Shown here: positions 16,185-24,411 of the stretch, in pieces
Position numbering within the stretch: position 1 is the first letter of the stretch
Layout: every line of letters begins with the position of its first letter
Assembly (NCBI GenBank): GCA_036498565.1
Contig: DASYFG010000004.1
Coordinates: 62,001-126,000 of the forward strand
Source: DASYFG01 sp036498565
Lineage (GTDB): Bacteria > Bacillota > Bacilli > Lactobacillales > Lactobacillaceae
Direction of reading: 5' to 3'
Length of the DNA: 64,000 nt
Notes under the pieces: model-generated
Database searches by the model: none
Told to the model about the DNA's origin: nothing
What the model saw: the letters and a program-made list of their open reading frames with translations, nothing else
Translations under genes and position numbers: made by a program

Positions 16185-17675
16185 ATGAAGAAAATTTGGC
16201 ATGTGATGTTAAGTGCGTTAATTGTTTTACCACTTATTTTAGGAAGTTTTGGTGCGAGTGTTTCGGCGGCTACAACGGATCCCGCTTTGGAAAAAATTCA
16301 AAAGAAGGGCACGTTGGTTGTGGGTTTGTCAGCCGATTATGCGCCTTATGAATTCCACAAGACGCTCAAAGGTAGCGAATATAAAGACGCCGGTGTGATT
16401 GCCAGCGGCGATGATCACATTGTTGGTTTTGACGTCTCGTTGGCGCAAACCGTTGCGAAGCAACTTGGGGTGAAGTTGCAAATCAAAGAATTGGGCTTTG
16501 ACGCTTTGTTAGGTGCGATGAAGACCGGCAAAATTGACATGATCATTTCCGGTATGTCAGACACACCGGAACGTGAAAAAGAAGTCGATTTTTCAAAACC
16601 TTATTTGACAGCACCACAAACAATGTTGATTCAAAAGAAAGACGCTTCTAAGTACACAACTAATTTGAGTACTTGGAAAGGTGCCAAGATTGCTGCTCAA
16701 AAGCAAACAATTCAAGAACAAGCTGCACAAGGCGTATCAGGGGCACAAACAGTTAGTTTGCAAAAGTTTACAGATGAAATCTTGCAATTGAGTCAAGGAA
16801 CAGTGCAAGGTGTTGTGGCCGAAGAACCAATCGCTAAGGCCTATGCACAACAAAATAAAGCATTGGAAGTGATCTATCCAAAGTTCTCAATTGATGCGGG
16901 TGCTTCAGCGATTGCAATGCCAAAAAACTCACCAGCTTTGCAGGCGCAAGTGAATGAAGTTGTCTCAAAAGTGACAACGAACGGCCAATTAAAAGAATGG
17001 CAAAAAGAAGCTGGTGCTTTGATGTTCGTGGGGAAGAATGAAAGCTTCTGGTCAAAGTACGGCCACTACTTCATCTCAGGCACATGGATCACCTTGTTGT
17101 TGGCCTTTATCGCGGTTATCATGGGTGCTATTTTGGGCACATTGTTGGCTTTGATGAAGTTGTCAAAAAACTGGATTTTGAAGATTATTTCAAATGTCTA
17201 TATCGAATTCTTGCGTGGCACACCGCTTTTGGTGCAAGTTTTCTTGGTATTCTTTGGTTCACAAGTCTTTGGTTTGGGCTTGGACGCCTTTGCCTCGGGT
17301 GCGCTAGCGATGGGCTTGAATTCAGGTGCGTACGTGGCTGAAATCGTGCGTTCAGGAATTAATTCGGTTGATAACGGCCAAACAGAAGCTGCCCGTAGTC
17401 TTGGTTTGAGTCCAAAAAAGACGATGCAAAAAGTTGTTTTGCCACAGGCTGTTAAGACGATTTTGCCAGCGTTGGGAAATGAATTTGTCACGGTTATCAA
17501 AGAAAGTTCTGTGATTTCTGTTGTCGGTGTTGGTGAATTGATGTTCCAAGCCGGCGTGGTGCAAGGTGCGTCATTTAAGCCATTCTTGCCACTGGTGATT
17601 GTCAGTTTGATTTACTTTGTTTTGACATTCGGCTTGTCACGGATTTTGAATAAGATTGAAAAGGTTTGGGCATAA
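16185..17675 (+). CDS. Amino-acid ABC transporter, fused substrate-binding protein and permease (GlnP type)
   Basis: 496 residues. A signal peptide or anchor (residues 1-28, ending VSAA) leads into a type II solute-binding domain (about 35-285, GTLVVGLSADYAPYEF, DMIISGMSDTPEREKEVDFSKPY). This is followed by a permease domain with about five membrane helices (290-496) and the EAA loop EAARSLGLSPKKTMQKVVLPQA, which docks on the ATPase. The fusion is the lactic-acid-bacterial GlnP layout, usually for glutamine or glutamate. It has one binding domain, whereas lactococcal GlnP has two. The ATPase follows two bases after the stop. Confidence 0.93.
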   Translation: MKKIWHVMLSALIVLPLILGSFGASVSAATTDPALEKIQKKGTLVVGLSADYAPYEFHKTLKGSEYKDAGVIASGDDHIVGFDVSLAQTVAKQLGVKLQIKELGFDALLGAMKTGKIDMIISGMSDTPEREKEVDFSKPYLTAPQTMLIQKKDASKYTTNLSTWKGAKIAAQKQTIQEQAAQGVSGAQTVSLQKFTDEILQLSQGTVQGVVAEEPIAKAYAQQNKALEVIYPKFSIDAGASAIAMPKNSPALQAQVNEVVSKVTTNGQLKEWQKEAGALMFVGKNESFWSKYGHYFISGTWITLLLAFIAVIMGAILGTLLALMKLSKNWILKIISNVYIEFLRGTPLLVQVFLVFFGSQVFGLGLDAFASGALAMGLNSGAYVAEIVRSGINSVDNGQTEAARSLGLSPKKTMQKVVLPQAVKTILPALGNEFVTVIKESSVISVVGVGELMFQAGVVQGASFKPFLPLVIVSLIYFVLTFGLSRILNKIEKVWA

Positions 17676-17677
17676 AC

Positions 17678-18421
17678 ATGAGTGAAAAAGTGAAAGTACA
17701 CGTTGAAAACGTGAACAAATCATACGGCGACAACCACGTGTTGCGCGATATTAATTTGGATATTAACGAAAACGAAGTGGTCGTGATGATCGGACCATCT
17801 GGTTCTGGAAAATCAACGTTCTTGCGCATGTTGAACCAATTGGAAACCCACGATTCAGGCATCATCACGGTGGATGGCTTTAATTTGTCAGACAAAGCGA
17901 CTGACATTAACAAAGTCCGCGAAAACATCGGGATGGTGTTCCAAGGCTTCAACTTGTTTAACAACTATTCTGTATTGGACAACATCACCTTGGCACCGGT
18001 GGAATTGGGGAAATTAGGTAAGGCCGACGCCACCATCAAAGCCAAGGAGTTGCTTGAAACCGTTGGTTTGGCCGACAAAGCTGATGCTAAAGTTAGCTCA
18101 TTATCCGGTGGTCAAAAGCAACGTGTCGCCATCGCACGCGCCTTGGCCATGGATCCAGACATTATGTTGTTTGACGAACCCACGTCTGCTTTGGACCCAG
18201 AAATGGTCGGCGATGTGTTGGATGTCATGCGTGATTTGGCCAAAGCCGGCATGACGATGATTATCGTCACACACGAAATGGGCTTTGCTAAGCAAGTTGC
18301 TGACCGGGTGGTTTTCTTTGAATCAGGTAAGATTCAAGAGAGCGGTGCACCAGAACAAATCTTTGGTGCACCAAAGAATGCACGTTTGCAAGAATTCTTG
18401 GGTAAAGTGATGCACGCTTAG
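17678..18421 (+). CDS. Amino-acid ABC transporter ATP-binding protein (GlnQ type)
   Basis: 247 residues. Walker A GPSGSGKST is at 39-47, then the Q-loop (GMVFQGFNLF), the signature LSGGQKQR, Walker B IMLFDEPTSALD and the H-loop THEM. ATG 17678 lies two bases after the permease stop; there is only a weak AAGG further upstream, so translation is probably coupled. The TTG at 17666 would overlap the permease. It powers the GlnP-type fusion upstream. Confidence 0.95.
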   Translation: MSEKVKVHVENVNKSYGDNHVLRDINLDINENEVVVMIGPSGSGKSTFLRMLNQLETHDSGIITVDGFNLSDKATDINKVRENIGMVFQGFNLFNNYSVLDNITLAPVELGKLGKADATIKAKELLETVGLADKADAKVSSLSGGQKQRVAIARALAMDPDIMLFDEPTSALDPEMVGDVLDVMRDLAKAGMTMIIVTHEMGFAKQVADRVVFFESGKIQESGAPEQIFGAPKNARLQEFLGKVMHA

Positions 18422-18435
18422 GCTTTGAATTCTAG

Positions 18436-18475
18436 AACACGTTTCAAAAAAAGCACAACAAACGTTGTGCTTTTT
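18436..18475 (+). terminator. Terminator after glnQ, preceded by a repeated tail motif
   Basis: The stem GCACAAC/GTTGTGC (18453-18470) is flanked by A and T runs. The preceding AACACGTTTCAAAAA (18436-18450) recurs almost exactly at 22588-22602 and 22642-22656. Confidence 0.8.
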
Positions 18476-18491
18476 CTATAAAGGAGATCAA

Positions 18492-19640
18492 ATGCACGAT
18501 ACACAAAAGCTAGCATTCTTACAAAAAATCATTCAACTACCAACCGTGGACGCCAACGAAAGTGCGGTGGTAGAAAAATTGCTGACACTTTTTAACGATA
18601 AACAAGTGGTCATCGAACGTCTGCCGTTTGCAGAAAATCGAGAAAGTGTCGTTGTGAAAATCGGTTCTGGATCACGAATTTTGGCTTTTTCTGGTCACAT
18701 GGATACGGTGGCGGCACAGCCAGAGCGGTGGACGTACCCGCCGTTTGCCGGTGAAATTCATGACGGCCAAATTTACGGTCGCGGTGCGAACGATATGAAA
18801 AGTGGCACCGCCGCTATTTTTCTGGCTGGTGCGGAATTACTTGAACAAAATCAGGATTTGGTGGATACGCAGATTTGGTTAATAGGCACGGTAGGTGAAG
18901 AAACAGGTTTTTACGGCGCTGAAATGATTGGTCAAAGTGGTCAGTTGGATCAGGTAGCGGGCGTGGTTTTAGCAGAACCGACTAATTTTGATGTGAATTT
19001 CACGCATAAAGGGGTGATTGATTATCATATCACGGCGACCGGTAAACCGGCGCATTCATCACGCCCCGCTGACGGCATCAATGCCATTGACCAGCTCCGC
19101 GCGGCGATGGATGCCATTGAAAAGTGGGCAGATCAGAAAACAATCGTGGATGAGAGTTTGGGCAAATTAACTAATGTCTTTTCTTTGATTGGCGGCGGTG
19201 AGTCGATTAATTCGGTTCCCGGCGATGCGTGGTTGTCGGGCAATATTCGCACAATTCCGGCCTATCCAAACGAACAAGTCATGGCCGAATTAACGGCGTT
19301 AGTGTCGGCATTAAATGCGGTAACACCTAACCAATTGACGATGGAATTCCGCGCACCACAACCTGCATTAGCCAGCCAAGCTGACACGTGGTTGACGCAA
19401 TTGGCACAAAAAACAGCAATGCAGTTGACGGGAAAACCGAGTGGCTTAATTGCGGGTACCGGTGCAACTGAAGCGGCAGCGTATGTGACCGCGTGGCCTG
19501 ATTTGCCAGTAACCATTATTGGTTTGGGCGACGGGGAAAGTCATGTCATTGATGAACATATTTCAGTGGATAACTTTTTGACCGGTGTGACATTTTATCG
19601 TGAACTCATGCAAGCATTTATTGAAAAAGGCGACCAATAG
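18492..19640 (+). CDS. M20-family deacylase/peptidase (ArgE/DapE type)
   Basis: 382 residues from ATG 18492, preceded by AAGGAG; the upstream GTG lies in the terminator. Metal and catalytic positions are visible: FSGHMDTVA (His69, Asp71), GRGANDMKSG (Asp101), GTVGEETGFYG (Glu pair near 135) and VLAEPTNFD. The dimerisation lid lies at about 180-290. The family removes acyl groups from amino acids such as N-succinyl-diaminopimelate or N-acetylornithine. Without lysine or arginine genes nearby, the substrate stays open. Confidence 0.88.
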   Translation: MHDTQKLAFLQKIIQLPTVDANESAVVEKLLTLFNDKQVVIERLPFAENRESVVVKIGSGSRILAFSGHMDTVAAQPERWTYPPFAGEIHDGQIYGRGANDMKSGTAAIFLAGAELLEQNQDLVDTQIWLIGTVGEETGFYGAEMIGQSGQLDQVAGVVLAEPTNFDVNFTHKGVIDYHITATGKPAHSSRPADGINAIDQLRAAMDAIEKWADQKTIVDESLGKLTNVFSLIGGGESINSVPGDAWLSGNIRTIPAYPNEQVMAELTALVSALNAVTPNQLTMEFRAPQPALASQADTWLTQLAQKTAMQLTGKPSGLIAGTGATEAAAYVTAWPDLPVTIIGLGDGESHVIDEHISVDNFLTGVTFYRELMQAFIEKGDQ

Positions 19641-19649
19641 GTCGCCTTT
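19626..19649. terminator. Convergent terminator between the M20 and TetR genes
   Basis: AAAGGCGACC-AATA-GGTCGCCTTT overlaps both stop codons; the T runs are short, so strength is uncertain. Confidence 0.6.
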
Positions 19650-20262
19650 AGTCGTTGGTATTGATTTTTGAACCGATTAAACCAAAGTAGAAAAGATGAT
19701 CGATTTCTTTATCTAAGCGGGCAAAATCGCCTTGCAGATTGAACTTTTGTAGGTTTTCGGGATGCCGGAAATATTCAATGAACATGTCGATATAAATTTG
19801 AATCATCACATCGCTGACATCCGGATGAATATAGCCTTCTTGGCGACCTTGGACAATAATGTCGTTCCAAAAACTCTGTTCCACCAGATTAAATTCCGAA
19901 GGCAACTCGCTCACCGTATTTTGGAAAAAAGTGATGAGCAGGCGATAGTAACTTTCGGCCATGTCTTTGGTAGATTCACTGTTTGAGTGAAGCAAATCAT
20001 GAATTTTTTCGGGAAATGAACGTGACGTATCATTCAAAATACGATGATTTCTCGTACTCATTTCCATGCCAAATTGAATAACGGTGGCTGAACCAAGCGC
20101 GTACTTGGTCGGGAAATATTTATAAAGTGTGACGGGTGAAATTGGGACGTGACGCGCAATGGTTTTGATATCGGTTTCATCATATCCATTGGTTCTAAAA
20201 AGTTGCAAGGCAACGTTAATGATCTTCTCGCGGGTTTGTTGTTTCTTTAATTCACGGTTCAT
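19648..20262 (-). CDS. TetR-family transcriptional regulator
   Basis: 204 residues. The N-terminal TetR HTH reads REKIINVALQLFRTNGYDETDIKTIARHVPISPVTLYKYFPTK, followed by an all-helical ligand domain with no recognisable subfamily. AAGGAG precedes the ATG. It is divergent from the MacB-like ABC transporter at 20475, and the palindrome TTACATGATTGTAA lies 13 bases before its start, so it probably represses itself and perhaps the transporter. Confidence 0.9.
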   Translation of the reverse strand: MNRELKKQQTREKIINVALQLFRTNGYDETDIKTIARHVPISPVTLYKYFPTKYALGSATVIQFGMEMSTRNHRILNDTSRSFPEKIHDLLHSNSESTKDMAESYYRLLITFFQNTVSELPSEFNLVEQSFWNDIIVQGRQEGYIHPDVSDVMIQIYIDMFIEYFRHPENLQKFNLQGDFARLDKEIDHLFYFGLIGSKINTND

Positions 20263-20274
20263 GCGGGCTCCTTG

Positions 20275-20414
20275 TTACATGATTGTAATATTTCTTAGTT
20301 CACTTTTTTGCTGGTTAGATTAAGCAACGTCGTGTTTTTGGTGGGCAATGAGTTCATTTTTCTGTTGAAAACTGAATTTATTTAATTCCTTGAGTTCATT
20401 TTAGTGCTATAATG
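20275..20414. promoter_or_regulatory. Divergent promoter region: TetR palindrome and direct repeats
   Basis: The perfect inverted repeat TTACA-TGAT-TGTAA is at 20275-20288. TGAGTTCATTTT occurs at 20349-20360 and 20391-20402, 42 bp apart (about four helical turns), with a weaker relative TTAGTTCACTTTTT near 20295. A -10 TATAAT is at 20409-20414 for the ABC gene. Binding of the TetR protein to these sites is inferred. Confidence 0.55.
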
Positions 20415-20438
20415 CTTTCTTGTAAAGCCAATAAATTC

Positions 20439-20477
20439 AAGGAGGCGAGCGCGAGGGGGCGCTCAATCAACACTATG
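20439..20477 (+). promoter_or_regulatory. Ribosome site separated from its start codon by a hairpin
   Basis: A strong AAGGAGG (20439-20445) lies 29 bases before ATG 20475. Between them GAGCGC (20447-20452) pairs with GCGCTC (20459-20464), which leaves about 11 unpaired bases and would restore normal spacing. A similar arrangement precedes kup. Confidence 0.6.
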
Positions 20478-22463
20478 GCATTTTTATCATTGCGGGATAT
20501 CAAGAAATCGTATTTCTTGGGGAAAGAAGAATTTCCAGTTCTTAAAGGAATTGATTTAGATTTTGAGTTGGGTGAATTTGTCTCAATTCTAGGTGAATCT
20601 GGGGGCGGAAAATCAACGTTGATGAATATCATCGGCGGTTTGGATCGGAATTTTAACGGGAGCGTTACGATTAACGGCGCGACTTTGGATCACAGCAAAG
20701 AAAAGCAAATGGACGAATATCGTCGCGGCACGATTGGCTACATTTACCAATCGTACAACTTGGTGAGCCATTTGACTGTGTTAGAGAACGTGTTGGTGTC
20801 GTTAGACATGACCACGTTGACACGCGCAGAACGCACGGCGCGCGCCAAAGAATTATTGACGCAAGTGGGCTTAGCTGATCAAATCAAAAAGCACCCCAAC
20901 CAATTATCGGGTGGGCAAAAGCAACGAGTCGCGATTGCGCGCGCATTAGCAGCGGATCCACAAATCATTATCGCCGACGAACCAACCGGTGCTTTGGACT
21001 CAAAGAACACCAAAGAAGTTTTGGCGATTTTGGATGACATTGCAGCCCAAGGCAAATTAGTGATTGCCGTGACGCACTCACAAGAAGTGGCCGATTATGG
21101 AACGCGCATTGTGCATTTGGCAGATGGTCAAATTGACGGTGACACGCGTTTGAAAGCGGCTTATCCTGTTAGTGGGGCGGTGACGAGCATTCCGGATAAG
21201 CCTTTGCCAGCCAGTGCAAGTTATTCAACCGCTTGGCGGCATTTGAAATACAACTGGAAGCAAAACGGCATTATCATTTTGGGAACGGCGATTGGTTTGT
21301 TTGCGGTGTTGTTGTTCTCTGGTCTGGGGAACGGTGTGAAAAGTTACATCAACGACCAAGTCACGTCTTTGGCCAATCCAACGGCCGTATCAATCATGCG
21401 TAATACCGTTGATGACAAAAAATCACCCAATGTGGATCGCGCGCAAAAAGCCCAACAAGCTTTGGCAACCGATTATGAACACACCTTGATTTCACAAAAG
21501 CAATTGGATCAAATTGCGGCCGTGAAGCATGTGAAAAGTGTGGAACCAGCCTACCAATTCTCGGGCGCACAACTCACTTTGAATGGTCATAAAGGCCAAG
21601 CTGCTGCTTATCAGACATGGACTGACGGTTACAGCTCAGATGTCATCAAGTCAGGCCACAAGCCGGGTAATGGCGAAATTTTGATTGACAAGTCATTTGC
21701 GGAAACGATTACCAGTGACACGAAAAGTTTGATTGGTAAAAAGTTGACGATTGAATTTGCGGCCTTTAAAGCAGGTAATGTACCGGTTCGCGTGACGCAA
21801 ACGTTGACGGTTTCAGGCATTGCCGATGGTGGTCAATCTGGCCCAATGTTTGCCGCGAATTTCACGACCATGAAAGATGCGTTGAGCAAAGCTGGCGCGT
21901 TGACTGATGCGAGTTTGGCAGAAGCTTATGTGGATGATGTGAAAAACGTCAAAGCCGCGGGCAAAGCCATTGATGCCATTAAAACTGATGACGGCAAGCG
22001 CGCGTTGGTGGGCATTACGATTGGTAGTTTGCTGGACACCATTAACACAATCGTGAGCTTGGCTTCTAATGTTTTGGCCGCAATCGCTGGTATTTCTTTG
22101 TTGGTGTCAGCCTTGATGATTATTGCAACCATGTACATGTCTGTTGCTGAACGTACCAAAGAAATCGGAATTTTGCGTGCTTTGGGTGAAAGCAAAAAAG
22201 ACATTCGTCGTTTGTTCACCAGCGAATCTGTTTTGATTGGTTTGATCAGTGCCGGCGTGGCGTTGATTTTGGTTTACGTGCTGGGCGTGGGCTTGCTCAA
22301 CTCAGCTTTGTACAAGATTGCGTCATTTAACATGATTCAAATCACGACGGGCAACATTATTTTTGCAGTCGTTGTGGCGTTGGTCATCGCGTACTTGGCA
22401 GCCTTGTTACCAAGTCGAATGGCAGCGCGTTTGAATCCGATTGATGCTTTGTCTGCAGATTAA
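20475..22463 (+). CDS. ABC transporter, MacB-like ATPase-permease fusion
   Basis: 662 residues. An N-terminal LolD/MacB-type ATPase (Walker A GESGGGKST, signature LSGGQKQRVAIARAL, Walker B IIADEPTGALD; about 1-225) is fused to a MacB-type permease. The permease has one membrane helix near 275, a large external domain (about 300-530) and three C-terminal helices with an FtsX core (ERTKEIGILRALGESKKDIRRLF). Such proteins work as mechanotransmitters that expel or detach peptides or antibiotics. ATG 20475 starts the conserved LSLRDIKKSY; the in-frame ATG at 20412 lies upstream of the ribosome site. Confidence 0.9.
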   Translation: MAFLSLRDIKKSYFLGKEEFPVLKGIDLDFELGEFVSILGESGGGKSTLMNIIGGLDRNFNGSVTINGATLDHSKEKQMDEYRRGTIGYIYQSYNLVSHLTVLENVLVSLDMTTLTRAERTARAKELLTQVGLADQIKKHPNQLSGGQKQRVAIARALAADPQIIIADEPTGALDSKNTKEVLAILDDIAAQGKLVIAVTHSQEVADYGTRIVHLADGQIDGDTRLKAAYPVSGAVTSIPDKPLPASASYSTAWRHLKYNWKQNGIIILGTAIGLFAVLLFSGLGNGVKSYINDQVTSLANPTAVSIMRNTVDDKKSPNVDRAQKAQQALATDYEHTLISQKQLDQIAAVKHVKSVEPAYQFSGAQLTLNGHKGQAAAYQTWTDGYSSDVIKSGHKPGNGEILIDKSFAETITSDTKSLIGKKLTIEFAAFKAGNVPVRVTQTLTVSGIADGGQSGPMFAANFTTMKDALSKAGALTDASLAEAYVDDVKNVKAAGKAIDAIKTDDGKRALVGITIGSLLDTINTIVSLASNVLAAIAGISLLVSALMIIATMYMSVAERTKEIGILRALGESKKDIRRLFTSESVLIGLISAGVALILVYVLGVGLLNSALYKIASFNMIQITTGNIIFAVVVALVIAYLAALLPSRMAARLNPIDALSAD

Positions 22464-22469
22464 ACTAGA

Positions 22470-22602
22470 GTGCGTAGCCCGGTGGTGACCAAAGGTCACC
22501 AGAGGCAGCCGAAGATAAGCTGGCACAAAGGGTGAAATGCGGAGCATTTTATCCGTGTGTCCTTATCGCAGGTTGCCTCAGGGCGCAGCACGTTTCAAAA
22601 AA
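22470..22602 (+). other. Highly structured intergenic element A (putative RNA or dispersed repeat)
   Basis: Nearly every base can pair. The outer stem GTGC (22470-22473) with GCAC (22588-22591) continues through a 3x3 internal loop (GTA/GCA) into GCCC (22477-22480) with GGGC (22581-22584). Inside are the hairpin GGTGACC-AAA-GGTCACC (22484-22500), a stem GAGGCAGCC (22502-22510) with GGTTGCCTC (22571-22579), GATAAG (22514-22519) with CTTATC (22562-22567), and an 11-bp hairpin (22530-22554). The tail CGTTTCAAAAAA follows. It starts seven bases after the ABC stop. I recognise no Rfam-type family. Confidence 0.6.
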
Positions 22603-22604
22603 GA

Positions 22605-22656
22605 GTGTGAAGGACGGTCGCGCGTAGTCTGCCAAGTCCATAACACGTTTCAAAAA
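22605..22656 (+). other. Structured intergenic element B, a reduced version of element A
   Basis: GTGT (22605-22608) pairs with ACAC (22643-22646), a 3x3 internal loop (GAA/ATA) follows, then GGAC (22612-22615) pairs with GTCC (22636-22639). The same outer geometry as element A and the same tail CGTTTCAAAAA suggest a common origin. A terminator follows at once. Confidence 0.5.
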
Positions 22657-22677
22657 GCGACCGCTTGGTCGCTTTTT
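22652..22677 (+). terminator. Intrinsic terminator after elements A and B
   Basis: AAAAAGCGACC-GCTT-GGTCGCTTTTT. It ends the ABC transcript, so elements A and B lie in its 3' untranslated region. Confidence 0.85.
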
Positions 22678-22698
22678 ATATAGAAATTGTAAACTTAG

Positions 22699-22728
22699 TT
22701 GACAATCCATGACACCCTTGGTTATACT
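22699..22728 (+). promoter_or_regulatory. Promoter of the MFS transporter
   Basis: TTGACA (22699-22704), 18 bp, TATACT (22723-22728). An imperfect inverted repeat TTGTAAAC/GTTGACAA (22687-22705) overlaps the -35 and could be an operator. Confidence 0.65.
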
Positions 22729-22762
22729 TAAAACAATTTATTTTTAAGGAGTGGGTAAAAAT

Positions 22763-24289
22763 ATGTCTGATGTAGCGAAAAATCCTGTGGATATCCACGG
22801 ACATAGTTTTAATCGATGGAGCGTTGCGTTCCTTGTTTTGATCGGGGCGTTTGTGTCAATTTTGATGGAAACAGCTTTGGGGACGGCGGTGCCGTCAATC
22901 ATGTCAGCATTTGACGTAAACTTTGCGACGGCGCAAACGTTGACGACGGCGTACATGTTGGCTAATGGGATGATGATTCCGCTGGCAGCCTTTTTAATTT
23001 CGCGGGTGCCTTCTAAAACCTTGTACACGTTGGCAATGGGCGTGATGTTCCTGGGCACATTGTTAGCCGCCTTCACGCCAAATGACAGTTTTGGTTTATT
23101 GTTGACGGCGCGGGTGCTACAAGCTTTGGCGTTAGGGGTAGCCATGCCTTTGATGCAAGTGATTTTCTTGAACATTTTTCCGGCTGAACAACGCGGCGCT
23201 GCGATGGGATTGACCGGGGTGGTCATGATGTTGGGGCCGGCAATTGGACCGACTTTGTCAGGTTGGTTGTTGACGGGTAAGCATAACTTCTTTGGTTATG
23301 AATTTCATGGTGATTGGCATGCGATTTTCATGGTCGTGTTGCCGATTGCGGCCGTTGCTTTCTTGTTGTCATTTTTCTTTTTACGCGATGTTTTGCCAAC
23401 GCAAAAAGTAAAATTGGACGTGCGTTCATTGTTTGAATCGGTGATCGGATTTGGTTTGGTTTTGTACGCGTTCAACAATGTGGCTGAACATGGTTGGGGA
23501 AACCTGACGTCTGTTGTGTTGCCGATGATTGTTGGGGTGTTGGTTGTTGCGGAATTTGCCTGGCATCAAACACGCATGGCGGAACCATTTTTGGATATTC
23601 GTATTTTTGCTAACGTGCAATTTTTGAAAATTGTTGTGTTGGGCGCAATCATGATGGCTGCCATGTTGGGTGTGGAAATGATTTTGCCAACGTTCTTGCA
23701 AAACATTAAGCAACTTTCTGCGTTGGATTCTGGTTTAGCATTGTTGCCTGGTGCGATTGTGATTGGTATTTTGGCACCGTTGGCCGGTGTTTTGTATGAC
23801 AAATTCGGGATTCGTTTGATGGGAACGGTCGGTTTTGTTTTGTTGTTGGCTGGGACTTTGCCATTGACGACGATTACGCAAGACACGGCAACTTGGACCG
23901 TGGTGGCGTATTACACGTTGCGTATGGCGGGGATTGGTTTGGTGATGATGCCGGTCTTTACGATGGCGATGAACACGATCAAACCAGAACAAACCACGCA
24001 CGGAACGGTTTCGCAAAACACATTCAACCAAGTGGCCTCAGCGCTTTCAACGGCTGTTTTGTCATCGGTCGTTGCTAGCGTGACGAAGAGTCATTTGCCA
24101 AATAAAAGTTTGGCGGTAACGGACCAAGCAGCCTACGCAAAAAAGGCGATGGCAGCGACAATTGACGGCTTCCACGCGTCATTTTGGATTGCTGTTGGTG
24201 TGACGGTGGTTGGTTTGATTTTGTTGTACATGATTCCAAATAAAGTAACACCGCATCCAAATAGCGGTGAAACACCAGTAATGCATTAA
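22763..24289 (+). CDS. MFS drug exporter, DHA2 family (14 membrane helices)
   Basis: 508 residues with about 14 hydrophobic helices, the EmrB/QacA/LmrB size. Motif C of drug antiporters is visible as VVMMLGPAIGPTLSGWL near 155-175, and the first helices carry the DHA2-type segment SILMETALGTAVPSIM. ATG 22763 is chosen over GTG 22751, which lies inside the AAGGAG site. It exports drugs or lipophilic compounds by proton antiport. It is monocistronic between two terminators. Confidence 0.9.
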   Translation: MSDVAKNPVDIHGHSFNRWSVAFLVLIGAFVSILMETALGTAVPSIMSAFDVNFATAQTLTTAYMLANGMMIPLAAFLISRVPSKTLYTLAMGVMFLGTLLAAFTPNDSFGLLLTARVLQALALGVAMPLMQVIFLNIFPAEQRGAAMGLTGVVMMLGPAIGPTLSGWLLTGKHNFFGYEFHGDWHAIFMVVLPIAAVAFLLSFFFLRDVLPTQKVKLDVRSLFESVIGFGLVLYAFNNVAEHGWGNLTSVVLPMIVGVLVVAEFAWHQTRMAEPFLDIRIFANVQFLKIVVLGAIMMAAMLGVEMILPTFLQNIKQLSALDSGLALLPGAIVIGILAPLAGVLYDKFGIRLMGTVGFVLLLAGTLPLTTITQDTATWTVVAYYTLRMAGIGLVMMPVFTMAMNTIKPEQTTHGTVSQNTFNQVASALSTAVLSSVVASVTKSHLPNKSLAVTDQAAYAKKAMAATIDGFHASFWIAVGVTVVGLILLYMIPNKVTPHPNSGETPVMH

Positions 24290-24296
24290 GATGTGA

Positions 24297-24324
24297 AAGA
24301 CAACCGACGGGTTGTCTTTTTTTT
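24297..24324 (+). terminator. Intrinsic terminator after the MFS gene
   Basis: AAAGACAACC-GACG-GGTTGTCTTT with a T run. Confidence 0.88.
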
Positions 24325-24398
24325 ATTTAGTTTTAGGTTGACAAAACTAAATAACGGGTTTATTATTTATTTAGTTCGAACAAACACAAACTAAATAA
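24325..24398 (+). promoter_or_regulatory. MarR-ABC promoter with two inverted repeats
   Basis: TTGACA (24338-24343), 17 bp, TATTAT (24361-24366). ATTTAGTTTT (24325-24334) pairs with AAAACTAAAT (24343-24352) across the -35. TTATTTAGTT (24367-24376) pairs with AACTAAATAA (24389-24398) just after the -10. Four TTTAGTT half-sites in two dyads are a typical MarR autoregulatory layout. Confidence 0.8.
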
Positions 24399-24411
24399 AA
24401 GGAGAAAAAAT

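Noticed and set aside
22470..22591. 6S RNA, SRP RNA, T-box or a known riboswitch
   Set aside because: No SRP domain IV GGAA core, no T-box TGGNACC, no ligand-binding consensus, and the element lies after a stop codon rather than before a gene.
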